Positions 19,813-30,268 of a stretch of DNA of 64,000 nt are shown here, one piece after another (within the stretch, counting starts at the first letter, position 1; each line of letters opens with the position of its first letter). Both the position numbers and the translations under genes were made by a program. The stretch is from Ancylostoma caninum (taxonomy: Eukaryota; Nematoda; Chromadorea; Rhabditida; Ancylostomatidae): assembly GCA_037903475.1 (NCBI GenBank), contig JBAJFG010000442.1:25001-89000 (forward strand), written 5' to 3'. Below the pieces are notes generated by a model. It had not been told where the DNA came from. It searched no databases and worked only from the letters and a program-made list of their open reading frames with translations.

Positions 19813-22800
19813 ATGTATCGTGTGGTGTTTATTATCGCTCTGTTGCTGGTGTGCAAAGCATTCCGTGATCAGTCTGTCGCGGTAAAAGGACGATTCCTCT
19901 GTGGAAAGGCGCCTGCTGCAAAAGTGATGGTGACGCTGATCGACGCCTATCCCGGTTGGTTAATATAAATTTGTTCTGATTGCAATGAACGACGAATGCC
20001 TAATATTTCTATTAGCTTAACGCGACAGAAAACAAGTTGAGTGCTTCACAAACTCCCTTCATTGTCCTTTCTTTTTTTTTACTTTGGTTTCTACTTCTAC
20101 CGCTTATTGGGTACGCTCTTCCTCTGTTTTTCAGTTTGGCTTTGCCTTATTCCAATGGAAACTACTTTTATAAGGAAACTACATATTACTCTTCGTTTAA
20201 TGTGTGAGATAAATTGTGTGAATGCAAGGGCAGGGAAGGTAATTATAGTTGTACTTCCAGCAACAACAAATTTCATCATTTAGGCATTATTCTTTGATTT
20301 ATGCAAACAATATCTTCCATTGTACATGCGTCCAAGTTTCCTTCGAAGTACTGATTTAATGGCTACTCTATGCACCACTTTTACGAGAACTTGCTCTTGA
20401 GTTTGAAAAGACAAGGCAAATTTGCGTAAAACCATTCTGACTGTGGACAGAAGAGGAGAATATTCATCTTAAGCTTCTTTAATGTTCGCATTTTGCCAAA
20501 AATACGCGGACACATGGTTTGACATTTACTTGAAACCAGTAGAACATCTTGAGCAAAGACAGTTCGTTTAAAGGCGGCATCCACGAAAATTTTCGAGTCT
20601 GAAACTTCGCAGGTTGAATCGCTGAACGGATTCATATCCTCAGGATATAATGAGCTAGACAAAATATCCCCCCACCCCTCCAATGGCGGACGCAAGGGGG
20701 GGGCGCCCCCTCCCGAGGATGGGTCAGCAAATTTTTGAAATTACTTCACAATTCATATAAAAATCTTGTATTAGTTTATTTTTATTACTTGTGATGTGTG
20801 GCATCATTTTGTTGTGATTATGATCTCTTTGTCTGCCTATTGATTAGATCTCTGCTGTGCTGCTTTTATATGTGCCATCCGCCAGCTCGCTCCGCCTCAG
20901 GACCGTCACTAAAGCCCCGCCTACTCGCTATAAAAGGGCTGCCAGAGCCAGCTCAGTTTCAGTTCGATCTTACGCAATCGAGGGACGACGCGAGGGCAGC
21001 GAGCGGCGGATTCGAGGAGCCCAATAAAGCTTGAAGAAGAAAAGGACTTAACACCCCTAGACGTCCGCGAAAGCCCCAAACACACCACATAGGGGCCGAC
21101 CCAAGGCAATTTGGGTTCAAGAAGAAGCCGCCTAGAGACCGTTCAGAGCGGTTTAGGCGTGAATCCTGCCCACTGTTGAGGCAGCGTATATTTCCTTAGA
21201 GCCGAGGAAGGTAATTGGTGTTCGGTGCACCAGTCCTTCTCTGCCAAGGAGACGAAGGAGTTGAGAAGTGTGTCGCACACAGATCCTTCTTCGCTTCAGT
21301 GGCGGAGAAGTTTAACTGGTGTGCTGAACACTGATCCTTCTCGTCTACAGAAGAGAATATACGCTGTGCAACTTCAACGTTCTGCGTTAGATTCGAAAAG
21401 TTACGTGCTCCGTGTAACGCTCGTCGCTCGTGGAAAGCTGCAACTGAAACAATAGGAGAACAAATTAGGAAATTCGTTGCAGAAAATCCGACGAGTATGT
21501 CAACTCAGTGCGGAAACGTTAGTCCCGCAGGTTTGGAGCAGCTATTCCTGGATGAGCCGAACCAGTGTGAAGAACTGGCTTCGAGGAAAATGAGGCTGCA
21601 TAAGCTCATGCATTTCGTCCAGGACATCGCCAAGCAGAACGTGGCGCAAATGACTCTGTCATTGAAAGCCATTCATGACAGAATGGAAGCGCTACGGAAC
21701 TTGCCGTCTTTCCTGGAAAGCCAAGTAGACGGTAGAACACGTTCGCAGTCAAGTATAGGCAAGGAAGTTGCGGATCTTGCACGTGCCTGTATAGACAGTG
21801 AATGCGGGGAAATCGACGGTGAGCTCGGGAAACTGAGAAAAGTAGGCGAGCAGCTTAACAAGACTGCTATCCTTGTTACACGAGCGTTGCCTTCCGCAGT
21901 CAACGACGTCTTGGCGCAAGGTCCGTCGTTGCGCGTTGTTCCTGGTCCCTCAGCAGAAAGGCCAGAAGAACCGGCGATCACCTATGCGCACTCGGATGAC
22001 GAACAGCTCCAAGATGAGGAGATCCATCCAGGGTTTAACCCACTTGCTGGTGTGCAGAAATCCCAGCGGGCAAAGATCTGCTCGCAGCTACCGTCCAGAG
22101 TGACGTCGAGTTCATCACCGACTGGTAACGTGTCCCAATTTGGGTTCGACAACTGTGGATCTCAGCTGGACGTCGGACATATGTTCGCAGCGATGGCTTT
22201 ACCAGAAGTGGAGACGTTTAGCGATCCCCAAGGTAAAGGATTCGACGAATTCAACTTGAGGTTTAGCATGAAGTATGGTAACCTGGGTTTGCGAGACGAT
22301 ATGCTCGTGCACCTTTTCTTCTCTAAGTTGGACGGGTACCCAAAAGCAGTGGCAGAAGCCCTACCCAAAACGATTAGAGAAGGCGGATTCCAGGGTATCA
22401 TAGAAGCGTTGCAGAATGGGTTCAAGATGAACGACTCTGCGAATCAAATGAGAGCCTATATGGAGCTCAAACACCTCAAGATGACAACGGATGTGACAAG
22501 ATATTGCCTCCAGCTCGAGAACCTGTCCCGGAGAGCTTATCCAGATGCCTCGGAAGAAGAGCTGTCACGGACGAGAGCAGGAGAACTAGTATCTCAGCTC
22601 ACGGACTGGCCGGAGTACCTGCAACTGTTCACCACGATGGAGTTGGCACCTAAGGATTCCGTCTATGAAATGGTGAAGGCGATGGCGCAACGCTGCGAAC
22701 GCAGCAAGGAAATCGCTGCAACAATGCAAGAAGCATTTGATGCGGGAGTGCAACGTCATCCTCACCTGGAAGGAACGGAAACTCATGTCGTCGGCCGACG

Positions 22801-25800
22801 TGAAGAGGATAGCCAACCCCTGCAGGAGACGAAAAGTTTAGCAGGTACTTGCAGTAGTCTAACGACGAAGCAGCGGACTCCGACCAAGAAGCAAATGAAG
22901 TGCTACAACTGTAACAAGTTGGGGCATCTCAGGCGAGAGTGCAAGAAGGGAAAAGTGGCCGAAAAGCCCACGGAGCAGGAAAAACAGAGTCAGAGGAGCG
23001 CAGGAACAGCGAGGATGTTCACGGCTTCACTGAGCAAATGGATCTGTGGTTCCGTTGGTGCTACGAAAGGCTATGATGAACTGGTTGGACGTCAAACAGT
23101 GACCAATGTACGCTTGCTAGGACTCACTAGGCAGGCCCTATTGGACACCGGGTCCCAGATCAGCATTATCCCTCTCGGGATGTTCAAAGCAAGTCTTGCA
23201 AACGGCTTTGATCTGGATGCAGACGTGGAGGAGATCCCAATCAACCAGAGAGCACCAGTCTACGACGCCTCAGGTAACAGGATGTCTTTCAAGGGAGCAG
23301 TTAGTCTAACCCTTCAGCTGGGAAACGGTGTGAAGAGAAGGATAGCTCTCTTCGTGATGGCTGGAGGAGATGGCATGTTAGTTCTGGGAACTAATGCGCT
23401 AGCCAAGCTCGGAATCAGTCCGACATCCACCCTAGGAGTGTTGATGACGGCCGATAGGAAGGCGGTGAGCGAAAACGTCGGAAAGACATCTACTATAGCG
23501 ACGCCTTCGAGCAGGCGTAGACGACAGAAACAACAGTCAGATGATTCTATGAGAGATAAGGAGAAGAAAACACACTCCGCAGAAGCTCCTAACAACAGAA
23601 GCTCGGCAGGAGCCAAGCTTATCAGAGTAGGGGAAGGGTTCGGAAAGCACGAAAGGTCACTTGTCGCTGTGAAATCGTCACGAGGACGGAAGAAACAGAA
23701 GCAGCAGACAGAAGCGGTTCTTGAACCAGCGAAGGTGCTACCGACGAGTCGCATTAGTGTTCCAGCAGCGGGAACAATATGCTCGACATGCGGAAGATTC
23801 CCTGAAATGATTATGGATGAAGGGAACTGCTCGAGCAGACTTATCACCACCGAAAGCTTGGTGGGAGCCAAGCTGTTGAGAGCGGCGGAGGTGGATAAGG
23901 GAGATGGACTTATTCATCACAGGAAGAGTCGTGGAAAGGGAGGCAGTCCTAGAAAAGCGCGACGGATAGAGCGTATGCAAAGTGATAGGATCCTTTGCTC
24001 CAGCACGCTGTTAGCCGCAGAAGAACAGCTCCAATTACGCTGTGCGCGCGACATCTCAGGACAGATGGATGAAGTAGCAAGCCCAAACCTCAAACACCCT
24101 CCGGCACGGTCAGGTCACATGGTAAAGAGCAGATCTTTGCCTCAGCATCTGACAAGTCTTGACTTTCACAAAGGTGGCGGAGCATTAGCGTTCTTCAGAA
24201 GCCCATCCGAAGATCGCAGTCAGTACAATGGCGACGTGTTGAAGCAGTCGCACACTCACTCCGCCAAAAGTTCGAGTACGGACCCACAAGTGAAAAGGGA
24301 ACTGCTCACAGGCTGTCGGGTTCTCCTCCCAAGGTGTGACTACGCTTCCACCAACCGGAAGAAGAAGGGACGCCCAGGCAAGACGGTTAAGGGTGAGAGC
24401 AGCCGAGTCGAAGGAAGACGGCAACGCATCGTCCAGATGAACAACGACACGCCCGCAACATCCCGCCTGAGCCCGAGCAAAGACGCCACGAGAAGACCTC
24501 ACCGAGCAGACGCCCGTACAAGACTCCAGCCAAGAGGGACTGCTGACAGGACTCCACACCATCCCGAATCGACGACCGACTCAACCTTTGACGCGATGAC
24601 GACGGTGGCAAGGACGCGATGGAAGACGCTTCGACCGCAAGCAGTCGCCGCCCAGAAGTCAAGCCCAGGAAAGGAGAAAAAGAGTCGGGACGACTCTTCT
24701 CCCCGGAGAGCCATGTGATGTGTGGCATCATTTTGTTGTGATTATGATCTCTTTGTCTGCCTATTGATTAGATCTCTGCTGTGCTGCTTTTATATGTGCT
24801 ATCCGCCAGCTCGCTCCGCCTCAGCACCGTCACTAAAGCCCCGCCCACTCGCTATAAAAGGGCCGCCAGCGCCATTCACAAATCAGTTGGATCTTACGCA
24901 ATCGAGGGACGACGCGAGGGCAGCGAGCGGCGGATTCGAGGAGCCCAATAAAGCTTGAAGAAGAAAAGGACCTTAACACCCCTAGACGTCCGCGAAGAGC
25001 CCCAATTACACGACATACTTTATTTTTGTTATTATTCTCAACATAATTTTTATTAATTATTTATTGTTATAATTAAGGTTTTTATTAATTTTATTTTTCT
25101 TCTGAGTCCCCACAACGGCGGGAACCCCACTTTTTCCCCACGCCCACGATAATAGTTTAGTTTTGCAATGATAAATTGCGTTTTCCCTACGTTACTCTAT
25201 CATCCTCATACTGTATTGCCTTTACAACTTCAATTATTTCTTTCCAGGATTTTTTACCATTTTTTAAGCTCACATCATCCAATTTGGTCCCTCTTGTGTT
25301 GTATGTTGTAGTATATTTGGATTACTTCTGTTTTGCCCTTCACTCTATAATTTCGTTTCTTTTTCTCCTTAGAAAGTTTACACATTCTCTCATTTTAAAA
25401 TTTCTCTTTATCACTCTAGAACTCAAAACAATGCAAATTTCGAAATGCGTAAAGAAAATACGTGACGAAAAAGAGAGCGCTATCGACTTTTTTGTCTCCC
25501 CCGATCCGCATAACTCGACCAATCTTGTTCAAGGCAGTGAACGAGAAACATTTAAAAGCCTTGACTAGTGTATCTGTGCTCATCATGGTCGAAAACCCAA
25601 GGTCACGCTAAAATCCTAATGATGAAAACCTTCGTCTGCCTTTAATGCTCAACGCATCCGTCCAAAATGCAAAAACTTGTGAGAGCCATTGACTGAACGT
25701 TGAGGAACGATAACTATGTCTCTGAAGCTAGCATTCAAATTCGTAGGAGATCTGAGCACAATTATGCATGAAATCTCTTTTTATTCGACACGTTCGTGTA

Positions 25801-26473
25801 CCGACCATGTTCGGGTTTGAGACCACTTTAGACAAACATGATTTTTAAATTTCAATTTGTTCTTGTGCTGCCCCGGTTTCAATATTGTTCTTGTGCTCCC
25901 CTAGAATACAGGCAATCGTGCACATGTAGCATACAAGGTTCTAGCGGTTGCTCACTTGCGCAAGGGCGTTAATGTGAAATGCTGATATGTGTGTATCTGC
26001 TTCTGAACACATACAAGGAACGTGAGGTTATTTGTGGCTCACCAAATATCGTTTTATTTAGATAAACAAATGAAACAGAATGCTATTCTTAGCAAAGGAT
26101 ACACAGATGCGAGAGGTAACTTCATGTTCTCTGGAGCAGTAGCTAAGATAAGCGCACTGGGACCTGCACTGAAAGTTTACCATGACTGCAATGATGTTAC
26201 GAAATTTGGAGTAGCTAAGGTAAGAGAGTACATGTATATGTAGACTGAATAAACATTCCATCTTCTTGGAACTGGTATCTTGCATTTTTTTTTGTAAAAA
26301 GAAAAAGAATTAGTTGAAGTTAAAGTGACGCATTTCAGCCTGGAAGTCGCGAGGTGACTTTCGTCATCCCAGATCATTATATAGGGGCTGGAAAAACTCC
26401 GAAAAAGATAATGGATGTTGGAAGCATAAATTTGGAGTTGAAATTTAAAAATGAAGAGAGGGAACTTAAATGA
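19813..26473 (+). CDS. Transthyretin-like (TTL) family protein, three exons
   Basis: Proposed exons: 19813-19954, 26062-26219, 26339-26473; phases 1 and 0 agree and give about 144 aa. Exon 1 holds a signal peptide (MYRVVFIIALLLVCKA) and the TTL start QSVAVKGRFLCG...KVMVTLID. Exon 2 has GYTDARGNFMFSG and VYHDCND. Exon 3 has PGSREVTFVIPDHYIG and the end strand MDVGSINLELKF. TTL proteins are nematode secreted proteins of transthyretin fold, some acting as extracellular bridging or signalling factors. The ATG follows 'ttcatctgcag' by one base, suggesting trans-splicing. AATAAA is at 26575-26580. Intron 1 is 6.1 kb because of a 4.2-kb LTR element and older repeat sequence. Confidence 0.88.
20686..20789. 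repeat. Older AT-rich repeat, left part (host of the LTR insertion)
   Basis: 'aatggcggacgcaagggggg', then 'gatgggtc', 'aaattttt', 'attact' and 'aaaaatctt' run parallel to 58990-59115. Its right part continues after the LTR element at 25016. The LTR element is therefore nested inside this repeat. Confidence 0.7.
20786..20789. other. Target-site duplication TACT (left)
   Basis: TACT directly precedes the 5' LTR and is repeated directly after the 3' LTR at 25016-25019. A 4-bp duplication fits an LTR retrotransposon insertion. Confidence 0.75.
20790..21089 (+). repeat. 5' LTR of the gag-only element
   Basis: TGTGATGTGTGG...CACCACA. Promoter: TATAAAAG at 20929-20936. Polyadenylation signal AATAAA at 21023-21028, inside the LTR about 90 nt after the TATA box. 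Confidence 0.88.
21497..24718 (+). CDS. Gag-aspartic protease polyprotein without polymerase (1073 aa)
   Basis: Residues about 228-415 are a retrotransposon Gag/capsid-type helical region (FNLRFSMKYG..., MRAYMELKHLKM..., YPDASEEELSRT). A CCHC knuckle, CYNCNKLGHLRREC, starts at about 469. At about 545 begins an aspartic protease with active site LLDTGSQISII and a later LGTNALAKLGI. Residues about 640-1073 are Lys/Arg/Ser-rich with two related segments (AGAKLIRVGEG and VGAKLLRAAEV) and no polymerase motif. The TGA stop lies inside the first bases of the 3' LTR, so the frame uses all internal space. ATG 21497 is the first in the frame. The reading frame being open argues for recent function. Confidence 0.85.
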   Translation: MSTQCGNVSPAGLEQLFLDEPNQCEELASRKMRLHKLMHFVQDIAKQNVAQMTLSLKAIHDRMEALRNLPSFLESQVDGRTRSQSSIGKEVADLARACIDSECGEIDGELGKLRKVGEQLNKTAILVTRALPSAVNDVLAQGPSLRVVPGPSAERPEEPAITYAHSDDEQLQDEEIHPGFNPLAGVQKSQRAKICSQLPSRVTSSSSPTGNVSQFGFDNCGSQLDVGHMFAAMALPEVETFSDPQGKGFDEFNLRFSMKYGNLGLRDDMLVHLFFSKLDGYPKAVAEALPKTIREGGFQGIIEALQNGFKMNDSANQMRAYMELKHLKMTTDVTRYCLQLENLSRRAYPDASEEELSRTRAGELVSQLTDWPEYLQLFTTMELAPKDSVYEMVKAMAQRCERSKEIAATMQEAFDAGVQRHPHLEGTETHVVGRREEDSQPLQETKSLAGTCSSLTTKQRTPTKKQMKCYNCNKLGHLRRECKKGKVAEKPTEQEKQSQRSAGTARMFTASLSKWICGSVGATKGYDELVGRQTVTNVRLLGLTRQALLDTGSQISIIPLGMFKASLANGFDLDADVEEIPINQRAPVYDASGNRMSFKGAVSLTLQLGNGVKRRIALFVMAGGDGMLVLGTNALAKLGISPTSTLGVLMTADRKAVSENVGKTSTIATPSSRRRRQKQQSDDSMRDKEKKTHSAEAPNNRSSAGAKLIRVGEGFGKHERSLVAVKSSRGRKKQKQQTEAVLEPAKVLPTSRISVPAAGTICSTCGRFPEMIMDEGNCSSRLITTESLVGAKLLRAAEVDKGDGLIHHRKSRGKGGSPRKARRIERMQSDRILCSSTLLAAEEQLQLRCARDISGQMDEVASPNLKHPPARSGHMVKSRSLPQHLTSLDFHKGGGALAFFRSPSEDRSQYNGDVLKQSHTHSAKSSSTDPQVKRELLTGCRVLLPRCDYASTNRKKKGRPGKTVKGESSRVEGRRQRIVQMNNDTPATSRLSPSKDATRRPHRADARTRLQPRGTADRTPHHPESTTDSTFDAMTTVARTRWKTLRPQAVAAQKSSPGKEKKSRDDSSPRRAM
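24714..25015 (+). repeat. 3' LTR of the gag-only element
   Basis: TGTGATGTGTGG...CACGACA, TATAAAAG at 24853-24860 and AATAAA at 24947-24952. A purine-rich 'aggaaaggagaaaaagag' about 30-45 nt upstream may be the polypurine tract, inside the coding frame. Confidence 0.88.
25016..25150. repeat. Older AT-rich repeat, right part
   Basis: Continuation of the repeat split by the LTR element: 'tttttgttattattctcaac', 'tttttattaattatttatt' and a GC-rich end ('agtccccacaacggcggg') run parallel to 59110-59225. Starts with the right TSD copy TACT (25016-25019). Confidence 0.65.
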
Positions 26474-27470
26474 GCAGCTGTTTCATAAATGAACTCTTTT
26501 CCTAAATGCTGTTTAGCTACCATCATATTCAGGCACACATATATTCGGAAACGATTGTTTTGCTTCTACAGAACAATAAAAGACAAGAAAACTATAGCGA
26601 ACAAGAACTGCGTGTCTTTGCAGTTCCGTGAGTAATCGTTTTGAAAATAAATAGGATGTATCTGGCCGTTTGAGGATCAACCTCGTCCTCAAACTTTCCG
26701 CTTCACCCTTTCTCAGTGGGTTTTAAAATTACTACTGCAACTATTAGGTTGAGGAACTACAAACCGTTGAAAGACATAAATCGTTTGGGGAGCAACTAAA
26801 AGTTTGGCAAATCAACAGCCCGGTTTATGAGGTAGTTCTTCCCCTAATCAGCAACTCTCTGCCTTAATCTTCACAAATAGCCAATGCTTTCCTTAAGAAA
26901 TTCTGCGCGATGTGAGTCAAAATGGCGATTCATCTAAATTTATGTTCCGACGAACTTTTAGGACCATTTCTTCTCTAAGGAATTATTGGTAGGGTATGCC
27001 AAGTAACCAAACATTATTTTGTAGTGTCAAATCTTGGCAATGAGACGGTGACTTGAAGGATATCTGAATCGAAATTTTGGAATGGGTGCAGTCAACGGAT
27101 TGATTGCCACCCTCTATTTCGGTTCAGTTACCCAGGTTCACGGGTATTTTCGGAGAATCAATTTTTGTACTGATGTGCCCGAGCGGCGAAGGAAATTCCC
27201 TCTGACGACATTACGTAGAGTTTGGTGCAATTCTACCGGCGATATGCTTTATCCAGTTTTGCATAGCATGCAGATAAAATCCAAAATCTGTCATCGTCCA
27301 AAATTTTTTAAATTCATAGTGGTGGAAAATGAGCAAATCATGTTTCACTAGACGGCTATGAAATGCTCTTTGAAAAGAATACCTTCAAAAGATTCAACAC
27401 GGTCGAGAGTTATGATAGTCGCGGGCATTTATAACTTCTCAACCTAATAGTATGTCCGTTAATACTAGGT
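26474..27470. other. No recognised gene; 3' flank of the TTL gene
   Basis: Polyadenylation signal of the TTL gene at 26575-26580. An 89-codon ORF at 27082-27351 has no recognisable motif and no clear splice context, so I do not call it. Confidence 0.4.
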
Positions 27471-27660
27471 TGGTGCAAAAGAAATGGCGCACTTTTTTTT
27501 CAAAACCTTATAATTTTCTTCAGACGTATTACGACACCCGCATATGGTTACAGACTTATAGAGAAACATACAAAAACGTTTCCCCTTTCGTCTATTGCAC
27601 CGCACTCTGAAATTCTTTTTTGTACTCTGAAACTCTTTTTTTTTTTTTGAATTTTTGGCG
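27471..27660. mobile_element. Single mariner-like terminal repeat and remnant
   Basis: 'actaggttggtgcaaaagaa' is a typical mariner-family terminus. No matching right end was found nearby, so this is probably a broken element. T-rich simple sequence follows. Confidence 0.4.
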
Positions 27661-28167
27661 CACAGAGCTCCAACAGACACAGCGGTGATCGCGCGCGGTG
27701 ACGCTGCAAGGAGGCTGGCGAGGGGTGGGACTAGTCTGATCGTGAGATTAATCAGTCGCATACGGTACCGGTGACCGCCAGTGGCACACACATTTGGCTC
27801 GCACCTCTAATTATCCGGCTCGTAAGATTAGTAAGAGACGCGACAAGTGGACCTTATAACCATTCTATATCACATACTTGGCAATATCAGGCTACCTTTT
27901 CTTTTTGTCGACAGAGACTTCCAAGGGGAAGAAAAAGTCCAGAGAATGCGACAAAGAAAAATTTGGGTGGGCCGACATTTCAAGCAACGACGCAACAACG
28001 TCCTTCAATGGAGGGCTCACACTCTGCGTGAAAGATGTTGAGGGAGCAGCCATTCTACTCGGTGTTGCAAAAGTTTCAGGCCAGCTGTATGTAATTTTTG
28101 AAACGCCACAACTCTGCTCTTCTTAGCAACAGCCTCAGTCTTTCAGAGTTGGCATGAGCAATCTGAT

Positions 28168-28300
28168 GTCAGTATAACATACCTATGTATGACAAACATC
28201 TTAAAGAGCTAGGCATGAGAAGTCTGAAATATAGGAGAGCCCATGCTGATCTTGTTCTCAATTTTCAAGTACTACGTGGGGAAGTCAGACTGAAAGCTGG
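28168..28300 (+). pseudogene. Fragment of a LINE reverse transcriptase C-terminal region
   Basis: One frame reads YDKHLKELGMRSLKYRRAHA followed by DLVLNFQVLRG. This matches the pattern L..L...SL.YRR...DL...YKIL that follows the RT domain in many non-LTR retrotransposons. Nothing intact surrounds it. Confidence 0.5.
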
Positions 28301-28403
28301 TAAGTATTAAATATTTAGACCATGTGGTTCACGACGAGGTGTGTTTAACTTACATTATGCCCTAATAAAGAAAAGACGTTTTCTGCAGACATACAACATA
28401 CTA

Positions 28404-29668
28404 TTAGGTGCGTGCAAAAGTTCCGAGGCAGTTGATGGTATTTCACCGTTCAACGTCGTTTTGGTCATTGAGTTTACGATATCCTGCAACGGTTTTCATG
28501 TATGCTGGTAGCCTGAAACATCTGCTACCTAGAGCACTTTTGGCTCATGTCTACGTCACAGCGTTGCTCTGTTTTGGGTGTAAAACCAATGCTATGAGCT
28601 GTGCAATAATTTGATAAATTTCGCTTTATGAAATCAAATCTAGACGATCAACAAGAAAAGCAACCCATGGCATCAGTAATGCGTTTGCGGAGAGTGTGTT
28701 CTCTAAAATGCCAGGTGCTTGAGGGTTCCTTGGAATTCTGAGCGGAGATGAGAGCCTGGAAAATGGTTCACAAGTTGGTCAGAGATTTGATCATCGCAAA
28801 GGCGCCAGGAAAGAGCAGGTTGAATCAGACCTTGTGCAGACTGCGCAAGACATTACGGGGAATTTAGTCAACAATGTCTCGTTACTTGAAGAAAATTGGT
28901 AAGAAGGGGAAGGTGAGTAGATGGATTTTGTGTGAGTTGAGCGAAGAGCACCAACGTCCACAATGACAAGTCTGCAGATATTCGACCTTCAGATTTTTTA
29001 ACAACTCGTTTCATAGAAGAATTGTTATTGTTGATAAAGGACGGATCAGGTGCGACAATAGGAGGAAGTTATCCCAAAGTCTGGGCTCCTGCCACCCACC
29101 TAAAAATTGGCCGGACCATCACCACCTTCTTTAGGAAAATTTTTGACATTTTATGGTCAGCAACGTGACTCATTTGCAATGAATTTTTTCTTCTGATGAA
29201 TACACGACAATCGCCCTATAGTACTTTCTTTTCCCTAAACTAATCATGGCAAACCCTTGACTTCGGATCTATGCCGACAAAGGCGGAAATATGTGGTCTG
29301 ATCCGGCTGTGGGATAACGCACACCAGCACGTTGCAATGTCAACTGTATAAAGAATTGGCCATTCGTGCTCCGGAATTCACGCCTAACCTATATTACTTT
29401 TTATATCTGCCTCTAACAGATTACCCCCATTTCAGCCTTCTATGGCTTTACCTCTGCTGTGAAACTTTTAATGAACAGACCCTACTGGAAAACGACGTGT
29501 GCCACTATTTCAGGTGTAGACCTGTCAAATAAATCTTTTCTGCGCCATATCGGCAACAGTACGGAGTTGCCAATGCCTTTTGTTTGAACAAAATTGCTGA
29601 CTTTGAGTCAAGTTATGGCGTTTTGAAAAATTAGGTGGAACTGCCCCGAAACTTTTGCACGCACCTAA
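28404..29668 (+). mobile_element. Degenerate mariner transposon (1265 bp)
   Basis: Terminal inverted repeats of about 30 bp start TTAGGTGCGTGCAAAAGTT (left) and end ...CGCACCTAA (right, 29640-29668). TA duplications flank them at 28402-28403 and 29669-29670. Total length is typical for mariner. Inside are plus-strand traces of the transposase in several frames: KKIGKKGKVSRWILCEL near 28890, RIVIVDKGRIRCDNRRK near 29020, LWDNAHQHVA near 29305 (the catalytic HDNAxxH region) and a PDL..SDY-like stretch near 29420. Stops and frameshifts show the transposase is dead. Confidence 0.9.
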
Positions 29669-29670
29669 TA

Positions 29671-30263
29671 TTCTATCGTATAGCAAGATGGTTTCAGTAC
29701 TTACCTCCTCATGTTCAGCAGGCTCATAATAGTTGCACTTTCGCGAGAAAACTGAAGAAAATTAATCTTTCAAGACTTGTACTTACGTGAAAATTGCATC
29801 GGTGAGATTCTTTTATCTCAGTACTGAAGCAAATATCAACGCCATCCTGTCTGATTCCTATCACCCCTATAACGTCATCTCAGTCTCATATTGTTCAAGT
29901 GAACACATCGATCACAACCAAACTCCTCCAAACTTATTTCGACTCATGTGAAAACTGCATCCAACCATATGAACTAATGTTACAGACTGCCACCTCTAAT
30001 GCACACTCTTAGAAAGAAATCCTCATTGTTACATGCCCAAACACCTTGGAAGTGGTGTGCGTGGGAGTCTGAAAGAGGTCATCGACCCGCCCGGATACGC
30101 ATGGAATTAAGACCATTCGTCCAGGTGCTTTCCTGCCCTTTTCATCACTAGAGATTGATTTACATAAGGCCAATCACACCAAGCTTGTTTTGGTCATAGT
30201 GAGGTAAATCTAGCCAGCAGACTAAATCTAACAAAATAAACATCTGCTTGTCTAAGTAATAAC
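29671..30263. other. No certain gene; exon-like splice pairs on the minus strand
   Basis: On the minus strand 'ttttcttcag' and 'gtaagtactg' bracket about 48 bp at 29704-29751 that can be read FSRKCNYYEPAEHEE. A second such block at about 29789-29826 can be read TEIKESHRCNFH. The intervening 35-nt 'intron' is very short and no further exons were found, so this stays tentative. Confidence 0.3.
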
Positions 30264-30268
30264 ACTAT
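30264..30268. other. Target-site duplication ACTAT (left)
   Basis: ACTAT directly before the 5' LTR; the same five bases follow the 3' LTR at 42032-42036. Five base pairs is the usual size for BEL/Pao. Confidence 0.88.

Larger units (their letters stand above)
20790..25015 (+). mobile_element. Complete non-autonomous LTR retrotransposon (gag-protease only, 4.2 kb)
   Basis: LTRs of 300 bp (20790-21089) and 302 bp (24714-25015) flank one ORF that codes for Gag and aspartic protease and then a long basic tail, with no RT, RNase H or integrase. The TSD is TACT. The LTRs differ by several substitutions and a small block near 20955, so the insertion is not brand new, yet the 1073-codon ORF is open. 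No clear tRNA primer-binding site follows the 5' LTR. The layout resembles the gag-only terminal-repeat elements (TR-GAG) described in plants; mobilisation would need another element's polymerase. Confidence 0.85.

Noticed and set aside
27465..27791. 108-codon minus-strand ORF
   Set aside because: Overlaps a mariner-type terminus and low-complexity T-rich sequence; no domain recognised.
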